Source: Candidatus Omnitrophota bacterium
GTDB taxonomy: Bacteria > Ratteibacteria > UBA8468 > B48-G9 > JAFGKM01
Assembly (NCBI GenBank): GCA_016928555.1
Contig: JAFGKM010000023.1
Coordinates: 1-33,064, forward strand
DNA length: 33,064 nucleotides
Direction of reading: 5' to 3'
Shown here: one piece after another, positions 14,397 through 22,333 of the stretch
Layout: each line of letters opens with the position of its first letter
How positions within the stretch are numbered: position 1 is the first letter of the stretch
The notes under the pieces: generated by a model
Told to the model about the DNA's origin: nothing
Databases searched by the model: none
The model's input: only the letters and a program-made list of their open reading frames with translations
Position numbers and translations under genes: made by a program

Positions 14397-15278
14397 CTAT
14401 TCCGTAAGAATCGCATAAATCTGCTTATACTTGCTTATTGTCATCTGCACAACCTCCGTGGGCAGGGGAGGAGGGGTAGAATTCCTGTCCCAATCGGTGG
14501 AAAGAAGGTAGTCTCGGATGTACTGCTTGTCCAGGCTTTCCTGCGGCCTTCCCGGGATATATCTGCTTTTCTCCCAGAAGCGGGATGAGTCAGGCGTAAA
14601 AACTTCGTCTATAAGTATCATTTCGCCGCCGTAAGTTCCGAATTCAAATTTGGTGTCGGCAATTATAATTCCCCTGCTCTCCGCATGAAATGAGGCTTTC
14701 TTATAAAGCATGAGGGACTTTTCTTTGAGAAGCCGGGCGGTTTCTCCGCCGACCCTTTTCTCCATTTCGGGGAAATCTATGTTTATGTCATGCTTCCCTT
14801 TTTCTTCCTTTGTCGCCGGGGTGAAAATCGGCTCGGAGAGACTGTCTGACTCTTTCAGTCCGGCAGGGAGTTTAACCCCGCAGACCTGTCCTTTTTCCAT
14901 GTATTCCTTCCATCCGCTTCCGGCAAGATATCCCCTTACCACGCATTCAATAGGAACCTTGTTCACCTTTTTGACTATAACGGAACGGTCCTTCAGGAAA
15001 TCATGCTTGCGCAAAAAATCGGGAAAATTTTTAAAATCACTTATGAGAATGTGGTTATTCAGTATTTCTTTAAGGTAGTCAAACCAGAATACGGACATCT
15101 TTGTAAGGACAACGCCCTTTTCAGGGACAGGGGTCGGCAATATATAATCAAATGCCGAAATCCTGTCCGTTGCCACCATCAAAATGCTTCCGTCCTCCAT
15201 CCGGAACAATTCCCTGACCTTGCCGGAATAAATCTTTTCCACGCCCGGAATCTCTACATCGCAAACCGCTTCTTTCAT
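14397..15278 (-). CDS. purC: SAICAR synthetase PurC
   Basis: PurC condenses CAIR with aspartate, using ATP, in de novo purine synthesis. 293 residues, close to the long bacterial and fungal form. Signature segments are YSGKVRELF, MVATDRISAFDYILPTPVP, the VPIECVVRGYLAGSGWKEY stretch, FTPATKEEKGKHDINIDF, IADTKFEFG and LIDEVFTPDSSRFW. Its ATG overlaps the queD stop codon as ATGA, so queD and purC are translationally coupled. No other purine genes are present. Confidence 0.97.
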   Translation of the reverse strand: MKEAVCDVEIPGVEKIYSGKVRELFRMEDGSILMVATDRISAFDYILPTPVPEKGVVLTKMSVFWFDYLKEILNNHILISDFKNFPDFLRKHDFLKDRSVIVKKVNKVPIECVVRGYLAGSGWKEYMEKGQVCGVKLPAGLKESDSLSEPIFTPATKEEKGKHDINIDFPEMEKRVGGETARLLKEKSLMLYKKASFHAESRGIIIADTKFEFGTYGGEMILIDEVFTPDSSRFWEKSRYIPGRPQESLDKQYIRDYLLSTDWDRNSTPPPLPTEVVQMTISKYKQIYAILTE

Positions 15279-15661
15279 AACCCTCCCTCATTCGCCTCGA
15301 AATAAGAGGCGCATTGTTTATCGCTTTCCCATACGGTTACGCGCGTTACCTTAACGGGATATTTTTTTAACGAGTCTTCCATCCTTTTGTAAATATAAAA
15401 GCATATGTTTTCAGAAGTCGGGTTTCTCTTCCGGAAAAACGGCAATTTATTAAGGTCTCGGTGGTCCAGCACATCAAGCACTTTCTTCAGCGCTTCCTTT
15501 AACAGATGGAAGTCTATCAGCAATCCGTTGCTGTCCGGGCTCACGCCGCCTGCAGTTACCTGCACCTTCCAGTTATGCCCGTGCATGCTTTCACATTTGC
15601 CCTTGTAATTTCTCAACCTGTGCGCCGAGGAAAAAACGTCTTCAACGGTTACCTCATACAT
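15275..15661 (-). CDS. queD: 6-carboxy-tetrahydropterin synthase QueD / PTPS family
   Basis: A 128-residue tetrahydropterin-fold enzyme. In bacteria QueD makes 6-carboxy-5,6,7,8-tetrahydropterin from dihydroneopterin triphosphate for queuosine and other deazapurines. The zinc histidines are in SSAHRLRNYKG and MHGHNW, the catalytic cysteine is in GKCESMHGH, and the pair DHRDLN plus PTSENICFYIYK completes the active site. A glutamate near the C terminus (VWESDKQ) fits the pterin anchor. AGGAG lies 6 bases upstream of the ATG. Other queuosine genes are not in the window; the coupling to purC is odd but may reflect the shared purine/GTP supply. Confidence 0.92.
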   Translation of the reverse strand: MYEVTVEDVFSSAHRLRNYKGKCESMHGHNWKVQVTAGGVSPDSNGLLIDFHLLKEALKKVLDVLDHRDLNKLPFFRKRNPTSENICFYIYKRMEDSLKKYPVKVTRVTVWESDKQCASYFEANEGGL

Positions 15662-15740
15662 ATTTTGCTCCTGAATGTTCTGTCAAACTGATATTTTAGA
15701 GGTCTCATTTTATCCAAATTTACCGTCAAAAGTATAGTAA

Positions 15741-15862
15741 TACCGGTTTGAGTTCGCCAGAGGGCGAGGCGGCAAGGAGGCCGACGACGAGACGTACTGA
15801 AGTACGTTGAGGAAGCCGGCCGACGCAGGCAACAAAGCTTTATGTATGAAATCAAACCGATA
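15741..15862. repeat. 122-bp palindromic element, full copy A
   Basis: Ends are TACCGGTTTGAGTTC and the inverted GAAATCAAACCGATA. The centre ACGTACTGAAGTACGT is itself palindromic, with GGCGGCAAGG and GACGCAGGC arms between. The element ends exactly at the base before the amiC-like stop codon (15863-15865) and leaves 79 bases to queD. Copy B is at 20187-20309. The 81-codon open frame across this area only translates the repeat. Confidence 0.93.
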
Positions 15863-16987
15863 TTAAATAAAATTCCTGAATGCAAGGTAATCAAGGACTG
15901 CTTTTCCGAGCGTCTCGGCTATCGCTTTCCGCACCTCTATATCCCTGAGGTTCCACTCCACGTTCGGATTGCATAAAAAACCCACTTCGGTCAAAACGGC
16001 AGGCATGGGCGTATATTTCAAGACATAAAACCCTCTCCGTTTTGTGCCCCTGTCCGGTGTTAAAAGCCTTTCCGCAAGGCGCTCCTGGACAAAATCCGCC
16101 AATATCCTGCTTTCGTCCACAGCCGTTGTCGCGCTCAGGTCTTCAAGTATCTTATAAAGAGCAGATTCCTTTTCATAGTCGTCTTCCAACCCTTCAATAT
16201 CGGAAGGCGGAGGCAAAAACATCAAATTTTCCTTCTCCCCCGAATAATAGGTTTCAAACCCGTTTGCCTCCGGATTCCTGTAACGCGTTGAATTGGTGTG
16301 GATGCTGAAAAATATATCGGCGTTAATATCTTTCGCCATCTGCACCCGCTCTTCAAGAGAAACGTTGATATCGTCATCCCTGGTCAGATAAATCTTAATA
16401 TTGGATTTTTTCGCCAGTTCTTTCTTAAGATATTCTCCCATTCTTTTGGCTATATCAAGATTGACGGCTTTCTCTTCAAGCCCGTAATTGCCCACCGCGC
16501 CTCTATCGCTTCCGCCGTGGCCCGGGTCTATCAAAATTACGAATTTTTCTTTTTTAAGGACCGCTGTTTCCCCCGGCTTTTTCTGCCATGGTTCTTCTTT
16601 TACGGCCGGAGCCTCTGTTTTCAAGCCGGCAAGAATCTTGCCGAAGTCGTCAACGGGTATAAGAACCTCGCCCTCCACTTCCCTGACAGGTGAATTCAGA
16701 TATTCTGTCCTGCCTTCAAAAATGACCTGCTTTCCCCCAAGCCTGAATTTTATCTCGCCGCCTTCATGAACTATGAATACCCTGTCCTCCACCCTGCCCC
16801 ATGCATCTTCGCAACCGAGGATTCTGAGCAGGCTTTTGACGGATATATATGAAGTATTGTCTATAATATAGGCGGGAATTTTTCTTTCTTTTATCTCTTC
16901 GGAGAGATCAAGCGAAAAACAAAAAGACGGGGATAAAAATAATACCATCAACAAAAACAGGCTTATTTTTTTTTTAATAGTTGTCAT
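15863..16987 (-). CDS. Secreted N-acetylmuramoyl-L-alanine amidase (Amidase_3)
   Basis: 374 residues. A signal peptide (KKKISLFLLMVLFLSPSFCF) leads to the periplasm. Residues ~30-115 resemble a copper amine oxidase N-terminal-like domain (repeated YISVKSLL and LIPVDDFGKIL units), common at the front of peptidoglycan amidases. Residues ~150-370 form the zinc amidase domain with ligands in DPGHGGSDRG, GLEEKAVNLDIA and FFSIHTNS, and the catalytic glutamate in TEVGFLCNPNVEW. It cuts the bond between muramic acid and the stem peptide, so it likely acts in cell separation or wall turnover. A REP-like palindrome ends 4 bases before its ATG, and the 122-bp element begins at its stop codon. Confidence 0.93.
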   Translation of the reverse strand: MTTIKKKISLFLLMVLFLSPSFCFSLDLSEEIKERKIPAYIIDNTSYISVKSLLRILGCEDAWGRVEDRVFIVHEGGEIKFRLGGKQVIFEGRTEYLNSPVREVEGEVLIPVDDFGKILAGLKTEAPAVKEEPWQKKPGETAVLKKEKFVILIDPGHGGSDRGAVGNYGLEEKAVNLDIAKRMGEYLKKELAKKSNIKIYLTRDDDINVSLEERVQMAKDINADIFFSIHTNSTRYRNPEANGFETYYSGEKENLMFLPPPSDIEGLEDDYEKESALYKILEDLSATTAVDESRILADFVQERLAERLLTPDRGTKRRGFYVLKYTPMPAVLTEVGFLCNPNVEWNLRDIEVRKAIAETLGKAVLDYLAFRNFI

Positions 16988-16991
16988 TTTT

Positions 16992-17080
16992 TCACAAATC
17001 CCCCTTATTCCCCCTTTTCAAAAGGGGGATATTGTTGTATACCCCCCCCCCTTTGACAAAGGGGGGTATGGGGGGATTTT
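16992..17080. repeat. Two REP-like palindromes between DUF559 gene and amidase
   Basis: The first unit, 16992-17032 (TCACAAATCCCCCTTATTCC ... CAAAAGGGGGATAT), is identical over 41 bases to 17427-17467. The second, 17041-17080 (ACCCCCCCCCCTTTGACAAA, then GGGGGGTATGGGGGGATTTT), overlaps the stop codon of the DUF559 gene. Confidence 0.93.
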
Positions 17081-17426
17081 ATAAATTTCCCCAAATAACT
17101 TCTAAAACTGAATCAAGATTTTTTAAGACCTCCAAGTCAGAAAATCTTAAAACTTTCAAACCGGCTTTTTTCATATAACTGTCTCTAATTTTATCCTTTG
17201 CCCTACCTTCCACACTATAGTGCTGACCTCCGTCAAGTTCAACAACCATATTTGCAGAAGGGCAATAAAAATCAACTATATAATTGCCTATACTTTTTTG
17301 TCTGTAAAACTGAAAATTCTTTAACTGCTTCTTCCTTATTTTAGACCAAAGCAATTTTTCTGCTTCAGTCATATTTACACGCAGAACACCTGCATGTTTT
17401 TTAAGATTCCTGTTATATTTCAACAT
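17079..17426 (-). CDS. DUF559 domain protein (restriction-endonuclease-like fold)
   Basis: 115 residues, a complete stand-alone DUF559 protein: MLKYNRNLKKHAGVLRVNMT, then AEKLLWSKIRKKQL, FYRQKSIGNYIVDFYCPSA, MVVELDGGQHY and GLKVLRFSDLEVL. The D/E residues in YIVDFYCP and VVELDGGQH match the PD-(D/E)XK type nuclease core seen in Vsr-like proteins. The family function is unproven; a DNA endonuclease is inferred. The gene is bracketed base-to-base by REP-like palindromes: one begins at the base after its ATG on the upstream side and another overlaps its stop codon. The upstream copy supplies AAGGGGGA as the apparent ribosome-binding site. No methylase or other restriction gene is beside it. Confidence 0.88.
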   Translation of the reverse strand: MLKYNRNLKKHAGVLRVNMTEAEKLLWSKIRKKQLKNFQFYRQKSIGNYIVDFYCPSANMVVELDGGQHYSVEGRAKDKIRDSYMKKAGLKVLRFSDLEVLKNLDSVLEVIWGNL

Positions 17427-17467
17427 TCACAAATCCCCCTTATTCCCCCTTTTCAAAAGGGGGATAT
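17427..17467. repeat. REP-like palindrome abutting the DUF559 start codon
   Basis: Identical over 41 bases to 16992-17032 and in the same orientation, so the DUF559 gene lies between direct repeats 435 bases apart. On the coding strand it ends GGGGGATTTGTGA immediately before the ATG. The 75 bases from here to the tmRNA contain no gene. Confidence 0.93.
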
Positions 17468-17542
17468 AAGAGAGGCACCCCTTTGCTGTCCGCGGGGTCT
17501 TTTATTTAACACTCATCACTTACCATTCTCCACTGTTTCTCG

Positions 17543-17897
17543 TGGAGGCGGCGGGTACTGCCCCCGCGTCCAGAAAGAGCGTGAATAATGTATCTACCTG
17601 TGTAGTCCGAAGTTTATCCTTTGGAAAGCATCCCTCTCCGGACAAGTCATGCTTTCCGCAGTCTTTTTGCTTATTTCCCTGCAGGGAAAAGACAAACCTG
17701 CAGAAAAATCTCCTCTTAGCGACTCACTCCACAAAGGTGAGGAGGCCCTTTTATGGGTGAGTGACTGCATTATTTATGCAGCCAGTGCGTTTGCCGTAGT
17801 GGCAGTTGTTTTTTTGTCAGTTTTTTTAAGAGTTCCCGACAAACTCTACAGGCAACTTTACCCCCGCTTTCTCCCTGTCGAAGCCTATTTCGCCCCC
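17543..17897 (-). ncRNA. ssrA: tmRNA (SsrA)
   Basis: Transfer-messenger RNA rescues ribosomes stalled on broken messages, with SmpB. The 5' end GGGGGCGAAATAGGCTTCGA and 3' end CGCCTCCA form the alanine-type acceptor stem with a G3-U pair. The T arm GGACGCGGGGGCAGTACCCG is intact, with a slightly unusual loop. A pseudoknot pairing GGAAAGCAT/ATGCTTTCC with TTCGGAC is visible. The tag frame ends GCACTGGCTGCATAA (ALAA-stop). The upstream resume codon is either GCC, giving ATTANALAA, or GCA, giving a very short ANALAA. The CCA end is not encoded (CGA follows). It lies 191 bases downstream of smpB on the same strand. Confidence 0.96.
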
Positions 17898-17935
17898 TTT
17901 TGTCTGAAACCAGTGAAAAGTGAGACAACGTTTTT

Positions 17936-17968
17936 TGTTGTCCCTGCATGTTTTAAGCAGGGATGACA
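17936..17968. repeat. Hairpin repeat TGTCATCCCTGC...GCAGGGACAAC
   Basis: GTTGTCCCTGCATGTTTTAA followed by GCAGGGATGACA has CCCTGC/GCAGGG arms and GTTGTC/GATGAC flanks. It lies in the smpB-ssrA gap, upstream of the tmRNA. No convincing tmRNA promoter was found here. Confidence 0.55.
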
Positions 17969-17997
17969 GAAAGCGTCACTTCTCGCGTCTCACAATG

Positions 17998-18047
17998 AAA
18001 TCCCCTCTTAATCCCCCCTTTGACAAAGGGGGGTACGGGGGGATTTG
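17998..18047. repeat. REP-like C/G-block palindrome downstream of smpB
   Basis: AAATCCCCTCTTAATCCCCC then CTTTGACAAAGGGGGG and GGGGGGATTTGG. It is nearly the same as the copy at 27801-27852 beside tRNA-Leu; both lie next to RNA genes. Confidence 0.88.
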
Positions 18048-18088
18048 GTTTTTGCTCCTATTAAGATACCTTGAAACAGACGTTGATG

Positions 18089-18526
18089 TCAACCTCGCTT
18101 GAGCTTTCTGTCTATGTCTCTCTTCAAATCCTTGTCCTTTATCTTCTGCCTCTTATCATACGTTTTCTTGCCCTTTGCAAGCGCGATTTCAACCTTTGCC
18201 AGCCCCCTTTTGTTGAAATAGACGGCGAGAGGAACGAGCGTAAGGCCTTTTTCCTCGCCCTTTCTTGTCAGCTTTTTGATTTCACGCCTGTTAAGCAAGA
18301 GCTTCTTTTTCCTCAAAGGGAGAGGTTTTTCAAGAGCCGCAGGATACGGAGCGACATAAAAATTGTATAAAAAAACTTCTCCGTCCTCAATCCTGGCAAA
18401 GGACTCTTTTATACTTCCCTTGCCCTCTCTCAAAGACTTCACCTCCGGACCCTGCAGTACGATACCGGCTTCTATTTTTTCTATTATCTCGTAGTCAAAA
18501 TGCGCTTTTTTGTTATCAATTCTCAT
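18089..18526 (-). CDS. smpB: SsrA-binding protein SmpB
   Basis: SmpB binds the tRNA-like domain of tmRNA and brings it to stalled ribosomes for trans-translation. 145 residues, the usual length. Recognised by NKKAHFDYEIIEKIEAGIVL, the GPEVKSLREGKGSIKESFA segment, FYVAPY, the KKLLLNRREIKKLTRKGEEK basic region and the C-terminal KGKKTYDKRQKIKDKDLKRD tail that becomes a helix in the ribosome. The tmRNA gene follows on the same strand, so both parts of the rescue system are linked. The ribosome-binding site is weak (GGTGTC before the ATG). Confidence 0.97.
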   Translation of the reverse strand: MRIDNKKAHFDYEIIEKIEAGIVLQGPEVKSLREGKGSIKESFARIEDGEVFLYNFYVAPYPAALEKPLPLRKKKLLLNRREIKKLTRKGEEKGLTLVPLAVYFNKRGLAKVEIALAKGKKTYDKRQKIKDKDLKRDIDRKLKRG

Positions 18527-18547
18527 ATGACACCATGAATTTAAGTT

Positions 18548-18665
18548 AAAAGGTAGAAGTCAAAAGTTAAAATTACAGATTAAAAGTAAAAAGTTTAAGG
18601 TCTTGCTTTTAGTTCTAACTTTTGCCTTGTGGCTTTTACTTTTGAGTTTTCACTTTTAAACTCAA
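18548..18665. repeat. AT-rich imperfect inverted repeat, smpB/MBL divergent region
   Basis: AAGTCAAAAGTTAAAATTAC on the left and ACTTTTGAGTTTTCACTTTT on the right form loose inverted arms of (A/G)AAAGT(C/T)AAAA words. The 249-base interval 18527-18775 holds no gene; besides this repeat it carries only the promoter of the downstream metallo-beta-lactamase gene. Confidence 0.5.
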
Positions 18666-18712
18666 ATCTTCAGGAAGCCTATTTAATTGAGGATTTATTT
18701 CACACGGACATT

Positions 18713-18741
18713 TTGTTGTTATGACGGAGATATGTTATAGT
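18713..18741 (+). promoter_or_regulatory. Predicted promoter of the beta-CASP MBL gene
   Basis: TTGTTG (-35, 18713-18718), 17-base spacer, TATAGT (-10, 18736-18741). The gene start is 35 bases on, with a GGAGGT ribosome-binding site. Confidence 0.7.
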
Positions 18742-18775
18742 TTTAGCGTTTATTTGTCAATTATGCGGAGGTAAA

Positions 18776-20173
18776 ATGAAGGTACAATTTCTGGGCGCGG
18801 CAAAAAACGTCACGGGGTCCAAATTCCTGCTTGACATTTCCGGCAAACGCATACTTGTTGACTGCGGCATCTACCAGGAAAGAGGGCTCAAAGACAGAAA
18901 CTGGGAACCTTTCCCTGTACCACCGGAATCCATAGACGCCATACTTCTGACACATGCCCATCTTGACCACTGCGGATATCTGCCGAAAATAGTCAGGGAC
19001 GGTTTCAAGGGAAACATATTCTGCACCGAACCTACCGCTGAAATTACACGGATAACACTCCTTGACGCGGGCAGGATACAGGAAGAAGATGCTGAAAAGA
19101 AAAGCAGGCGCCATATTAAAGAGGGTAAAAAAGGGCCTTATCCGGCTGTTCCTCTTTATACGGCCGCAGACGCCGAAAAAGTATTTCCCCTGTTTAAAGG
19201 ATATCCTTACAAAACCTCCTTTGATGTCGCTGAAGGGATAAGAGCATCTTTTCACGACGCCGGGCATATACTCGGTGCGGGGATGATACAACTTGAGGTT
19301 GAAAAAAACGGCGGTCCAAAAAAAATCATATTTTCCGGAGATATCGGCAGATGGGACAAACCTGTTTTGTGCGACCCGTCTCTCTTTGAGGAAGCGGATA
19401 CGGTCTTTATGGAATCCACCTATGGAAACAGAGAGCATGACACCGAAGAAGACGCGGGAAGCAGGCTTGCGGAGATAATAAACATTACTGCGGAAGCGGG
19501 CGGCAATATATTGATACCTTCATTCGCAATAGAGCGCACTCAGGAAATTCTTTTTTTTCTCAGTAAATTTTTGAGGGAAAAGACTATACCGCACCTTATA
19601 GTTTTCGTTGACAGCCCAATGGCAATAAACGTAACCGAGGTTTTTAGAAATTTTCCGGAATATCTTGACGACCATGCCCGCTCTCTGATTAAAAACGGCC
19701 GTTCACCCTTTGATTTTCCCATGCTTAAACTTACCCGGACGACCGACGAATCCAAAAGCATCAATCACATAAAAGGTTCTGTAATAATAATTGCAGGCTC
19801 TGGGATGTGCACCGGAGGCAGGATAAAACACCACCTTATACAAAACATCTTCAGGCCGGAATCAACAGTCGCATTTGTCGGATACCAGGCAAAGGGAACG
19901 CTGGGAAGAGAGATAGAGAGCAAACCCGAAACGGTAAGAATACTCGGCCGTTATTATCCCGTAAAAGCAAGGATTGAGAGCATAAACGGCTTTTCAGCCC
20001 ATGCGGACAGAAACGAATTGATGAGATGGCTGAAAGGATTCAAAAAACATCCGAAAAAAATATTCGTGGTGCACGGCGAAGAGGAAGCGACGAATGAATT
20101 TGCCGCGTTTCTGAAAACGAGGATGAAGAGCGAGATTATCACGCCGGATTACCTTTCCGAATTTGCAATTTAA
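18776..20173 (+). CDS. Beta-CASP metallo-beta-lactamase fold RNA/DNA hydrolase
   Basis: 465 residues of the Ysh1/CPSF73-type bacterial family, likely a metal-dependent ribonuclease in RNA processing. The zinc-binding motifs are THAHLDHCGYLPK (motif 2), FHDAGHILGAG (motif 3), FSGDIGRWD (motif 4), then the beta-CASP domain with PSFAIERTQEIL, IIAGSGMCTGGRIKHH, and the C-terminal NGFSAHADRNELMRWL and FVVHGEEEA histidines of the RMMBL part. All expected metal ligands appear present. The start follows GGAGGT at the right distance and has its own promoter. It is transcribed away from smpB and converges with the OPT-like gene across the 122-bp element. Exact substrate is not known. Confidence 0.92.
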   Translation: MKVQFLGAAKNVTGSKFLLDISGKRILVDCGIYQERGLKDRNWEPFPVPPESIDAILLTHAHLDHCGYLPKIVRDGFKGNIFCTEPTAEITRITLLDAGRIQEEDAEKKSRRHIKEGKKGPYPAVPLYTAADAEKVFPLFKGYPYKTSFDVAEGIRASFHDAGHILGAGMIQLEVEKNGGPKKIIFSGDIGRWDKPVLCDPSLFEEADTVFMESTYGNREHDTEEDAGSRLAEIINITAEAGGNILIPSFAIERTQEILFFLSKFLREKTIPHLIVFVDSPMAINVTEVFRNFPEYLDDHARSLIKNGRSPFDFPMLKLTRTTDESKSINHIKGSVIIIAGSGMCTGGRIKHHLIQNIFRPESTVAFVGYQAKGTLGREIESKPETVRILGRYYPVKARIESINGFSAHADRNELMRWLKGFKKHPKKIFVVHGEEEATNEFAAFLKTRMKSEIITPDYLSEFAI

Positions 20174-20186
20174 CCTTCCATTTAAA

Positions 20187-20309
20187 TACCAATTTTAATT
20201 CACGCATAGAGTGCGGCGGCAAGGAGGAAGGAACGAGGCATATGTAAAAATACGCCGAGGAAACCAACGACGCAGCCAACAAAATTATCTGCGTGAAGTC
20301 AAATTGGTA
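20187..20309. repeat. 122-bp palindromic element, full copy B
   Basis: Ends are TACCAATTTTAATTCAC and inverted GTGAAGTCAAATTGGTA. The shared interior reads GCGGCGGCAAGGAGG ... CGACGCAG. It begins 13 bases after the MBL stop and ends at the base before the stop codon (20310-20312) of the convergent OPT-like gene. Terminal stem bases differ from copy A on both arms so that pairing is kept. Confidence 0.93.
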
Positions 20310-22310
20310 CTAAAAGACGATTTGGAAGATGGTTTTGGCTATGAGAGCCACCGCAATGGAAACCATGCCCACCAGCCCCATTCCGCATGAATACCCGGCG
20401 AGAATTATGGGCGTGTATCTCTTCCAGTTCGGGCCCACCTTTTTTGCAAAGTAAAACCTCCCGAGAAGTGCGCCGATAAACATCGGCATGGCCATATGCG
20501 GCAATACCGAAACTCCGCCCACTATACCGTAGAAAAGGGAGATGGGCGCCTTAATCACTAAAAGCAGGAAATAAAGAGCCACTCCTATAACGGAAGAGTT
20601 AAATATATACTTGAATTTTATAGCCTCTATCATCCAGTTTTTTCCTTCTCCCAGAGTGCTTGTCGCCCACAGAGACTGGAACATGGCGGACATGGGCCAC
20701 ATCTTCTGGACAAAAGGATAGGTGGATGAAGGAATCGGAGACATCCTCCAGATTATGGACCAGAAAAGGAAACTGCAGAACAACATAATCACAAGAGAGA
20801 CAAATTCCGCCTTGTACCAGGAAGTGAATTTTGTCCTTGTTAGTTCCAGCTGTTTGAATTCCTGCACCGCAATTCCCTGGTTGAAATAAGGGACCGGCGC
20901 AAACCATATATCGGCGCCTTTGTACCCGCTTAATATGAAGGTTCCTTCCCTTACCATTGGAAAAGAGATGCCGCCGGCCACGCCGGTAATCCCGAACATT
21001 CTTGCGGAGGTATAGCTCAAAAAAGGTGTAAGTATAAACCCGAAAAACGCAAAAAGGAATACGGGGAATTGAGGGACCAGGATGTGGCAGATAAGGATGT
21101 AAATGACCGTTGAACAGAACCATATAGCCACGGCAAGAGGAAGAGGATAATCGCCTCTGCCTTCAGGAAGGTTTTCTCCGGTTTTTGCCGTTTCTCTTTT
21201 TACGGTTTTCCTGGCACGGATAAATGTAATCAGCATCCTTGTAATGCCTATCAGGGCGACCACTATACCGCCGGCTATTATTGCATTTATCCAAAAATCA
21301 AGGTTGGTGGCCACGTTGTTAGGGATAACCGTCATGCCCGGCTGCCAGTTTTTAATAATGCCTGCCCTGTAAAGAATGGGATTCCCGATAGTCTGGCATA
21401 AAATGGACCCTATAAAAGAACCTGTTACAACCCAGAAAGGCAGTACAAAACCGGTCAGTAAAACACCAAGTTCTGTCATAAAACCCAGCGCTGACGAAGG
21501 AAAAAGAGTGCCCAGCTTGGATGTAAAATCCACCCACGGGATCGGCAAAAGCTGAAAAGGCTTTGTCATAAGAAGGCCTGTTATGGTAGGTATGACAACA
21601 TAAAAAGCGCCGAATATCACCCCTATCATGGCTGAAATACTGAAAATCCTCCATCTCCACGTTTCTTTCTTCCCGCTGACCTCCGCAAGGGCTGTTGCGC
21701 CTTCTGAAGCTACGGGCGCCATGGGAAACGGCAGTTTCTCTTTATCGCTTGTAACGCGGAAGAGCGTATAGCCGAGAGAAAACTTGTTTATTCTGAACAG
21801 AACGTTATGGACTATAAGAAGCAGTATGGGTATAAGCCATGCCCTGTGAAGAAACGTTCTCTTTATGAGAGCCTCTGAATTTGCGGGCGGAACAGCCCAT
21901 GCAGGGATATTCTCCGGAAGGCCCATGGATTGAGCATATGGCGATTGAACGAGATACTGTTTCCATATGAGGTCGCTGAAAGCGCCTCCCTGAAGTGTGA
22001 GTCCGGCGGCTCCCAGCACAAGCCCGGCGCTCACCAGCGAGGCGGCAAGGATATATATTATGTAAACCTCCTGTTTCTTCAGTTCAACGAAAGAACGTTT
22101 CGCCATCTCAACAAGAAGTATAACGGTTACCCACTGAGCCGCTCCGGCTATGCCTCCGCCGGTTATCAACCCGAGATATATCGCCCCGGGCAGCATTATG
22201 AAGCCGATAAAAAGAGCGGCTATTACCGTCTTGATGTTAAACCCTTCTTTAAAAGGTTCAACATGCACTTCCGGTTCAAACTCAATGTTTTCTTTTATCT
22301 CTTCCGCCAT
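20310..22310 (-). CDS. Polytopic membrane protein, OPT-like transporter
   Basis: 666 residues with roughly 14 hydrophobic segments, starting with a charged cytoplasmic tail (EEIKENIEFEPEVHVEPFKE) and a glycine-rich first helix (LGLITGGGIAGAAQW). The LPFPMAPVASEGATAL segment after helix 4 and the ITGVAGGISFPMV region resemble oligopeptide transporter (OPT)-type and related DUF6785-like proteins. A peptide or metal-chelate substrate is a family-level guess only. It begins 23 bases after the giant M28/FtsX gene with a GGGAAGG ribosome-binding site, so it is the last gene of that operon. The 122-bp palindrome begins at its stop codon. Confidence 0.65.
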   Translation of the reverse strand: MAEEIKENIEFEPEVHVEPFKEGFNIKTVIAALFIGFIMLPGAIYLGLITGGGIAGAAQWVTVILLVEMAKRSFVELKKQEVYIIYILAASLVSAGLVLGAAGLTLQGGAFSDLIWKQYLVQSPYAQSMGLPENIPAWAVPPANSEALIKRTFLHRAWLIPILLLIVHNVLFRINKFSLGYTLFRVTSDKEKLPFPMAPVASEGATALAEVSGKKETWRWRIFSISAMIGVIFGAFYVVIPTITGLLMTKPFQLLPIPWVDFTSKLGTLFPSSALGFMTELGVLLTGFVLPFWVVTGSFIGSILCQTIGNPILYRAGIIKNWQPGMTVIPNNVATNLDFWINAIIAGGIVVALIGITRMLITFIRARKTVKRETAKTGENLPEGRGDYPLPLAVAIWFCSTVIYILICHILVPQFPVFLFAFFGFILTPFLSYTSARMFGITGVAGGISFPMVREGTFILSGYKGADIWFAPVPYFNQGIAVQEFKQLELTRTKFTSWYKAEFVSLVIMLFCSFLFWSIIWRMSPIPSSTYPFVQKMWPMSAMFQSLWATSTLGEGKNWMIEAIKFKYIFNSSVIGVALYFLLLVIKAPISLFYGIVGGVSVLPHMAMPMFIGALLGRFYFAKKVGPNWKRYTPIILAGYSCGMGLVGMVSIAVALIAKTIFQIVF

Positions 22311-22333
22311 TTTTACCTTCCCTTGTTCGTATG

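Noticed and set aside
15649-15894. 81-codon minus-strand open frame between queD and the amidase
   Set aside because: It is the translated 122-bp palindrome plus flanks.
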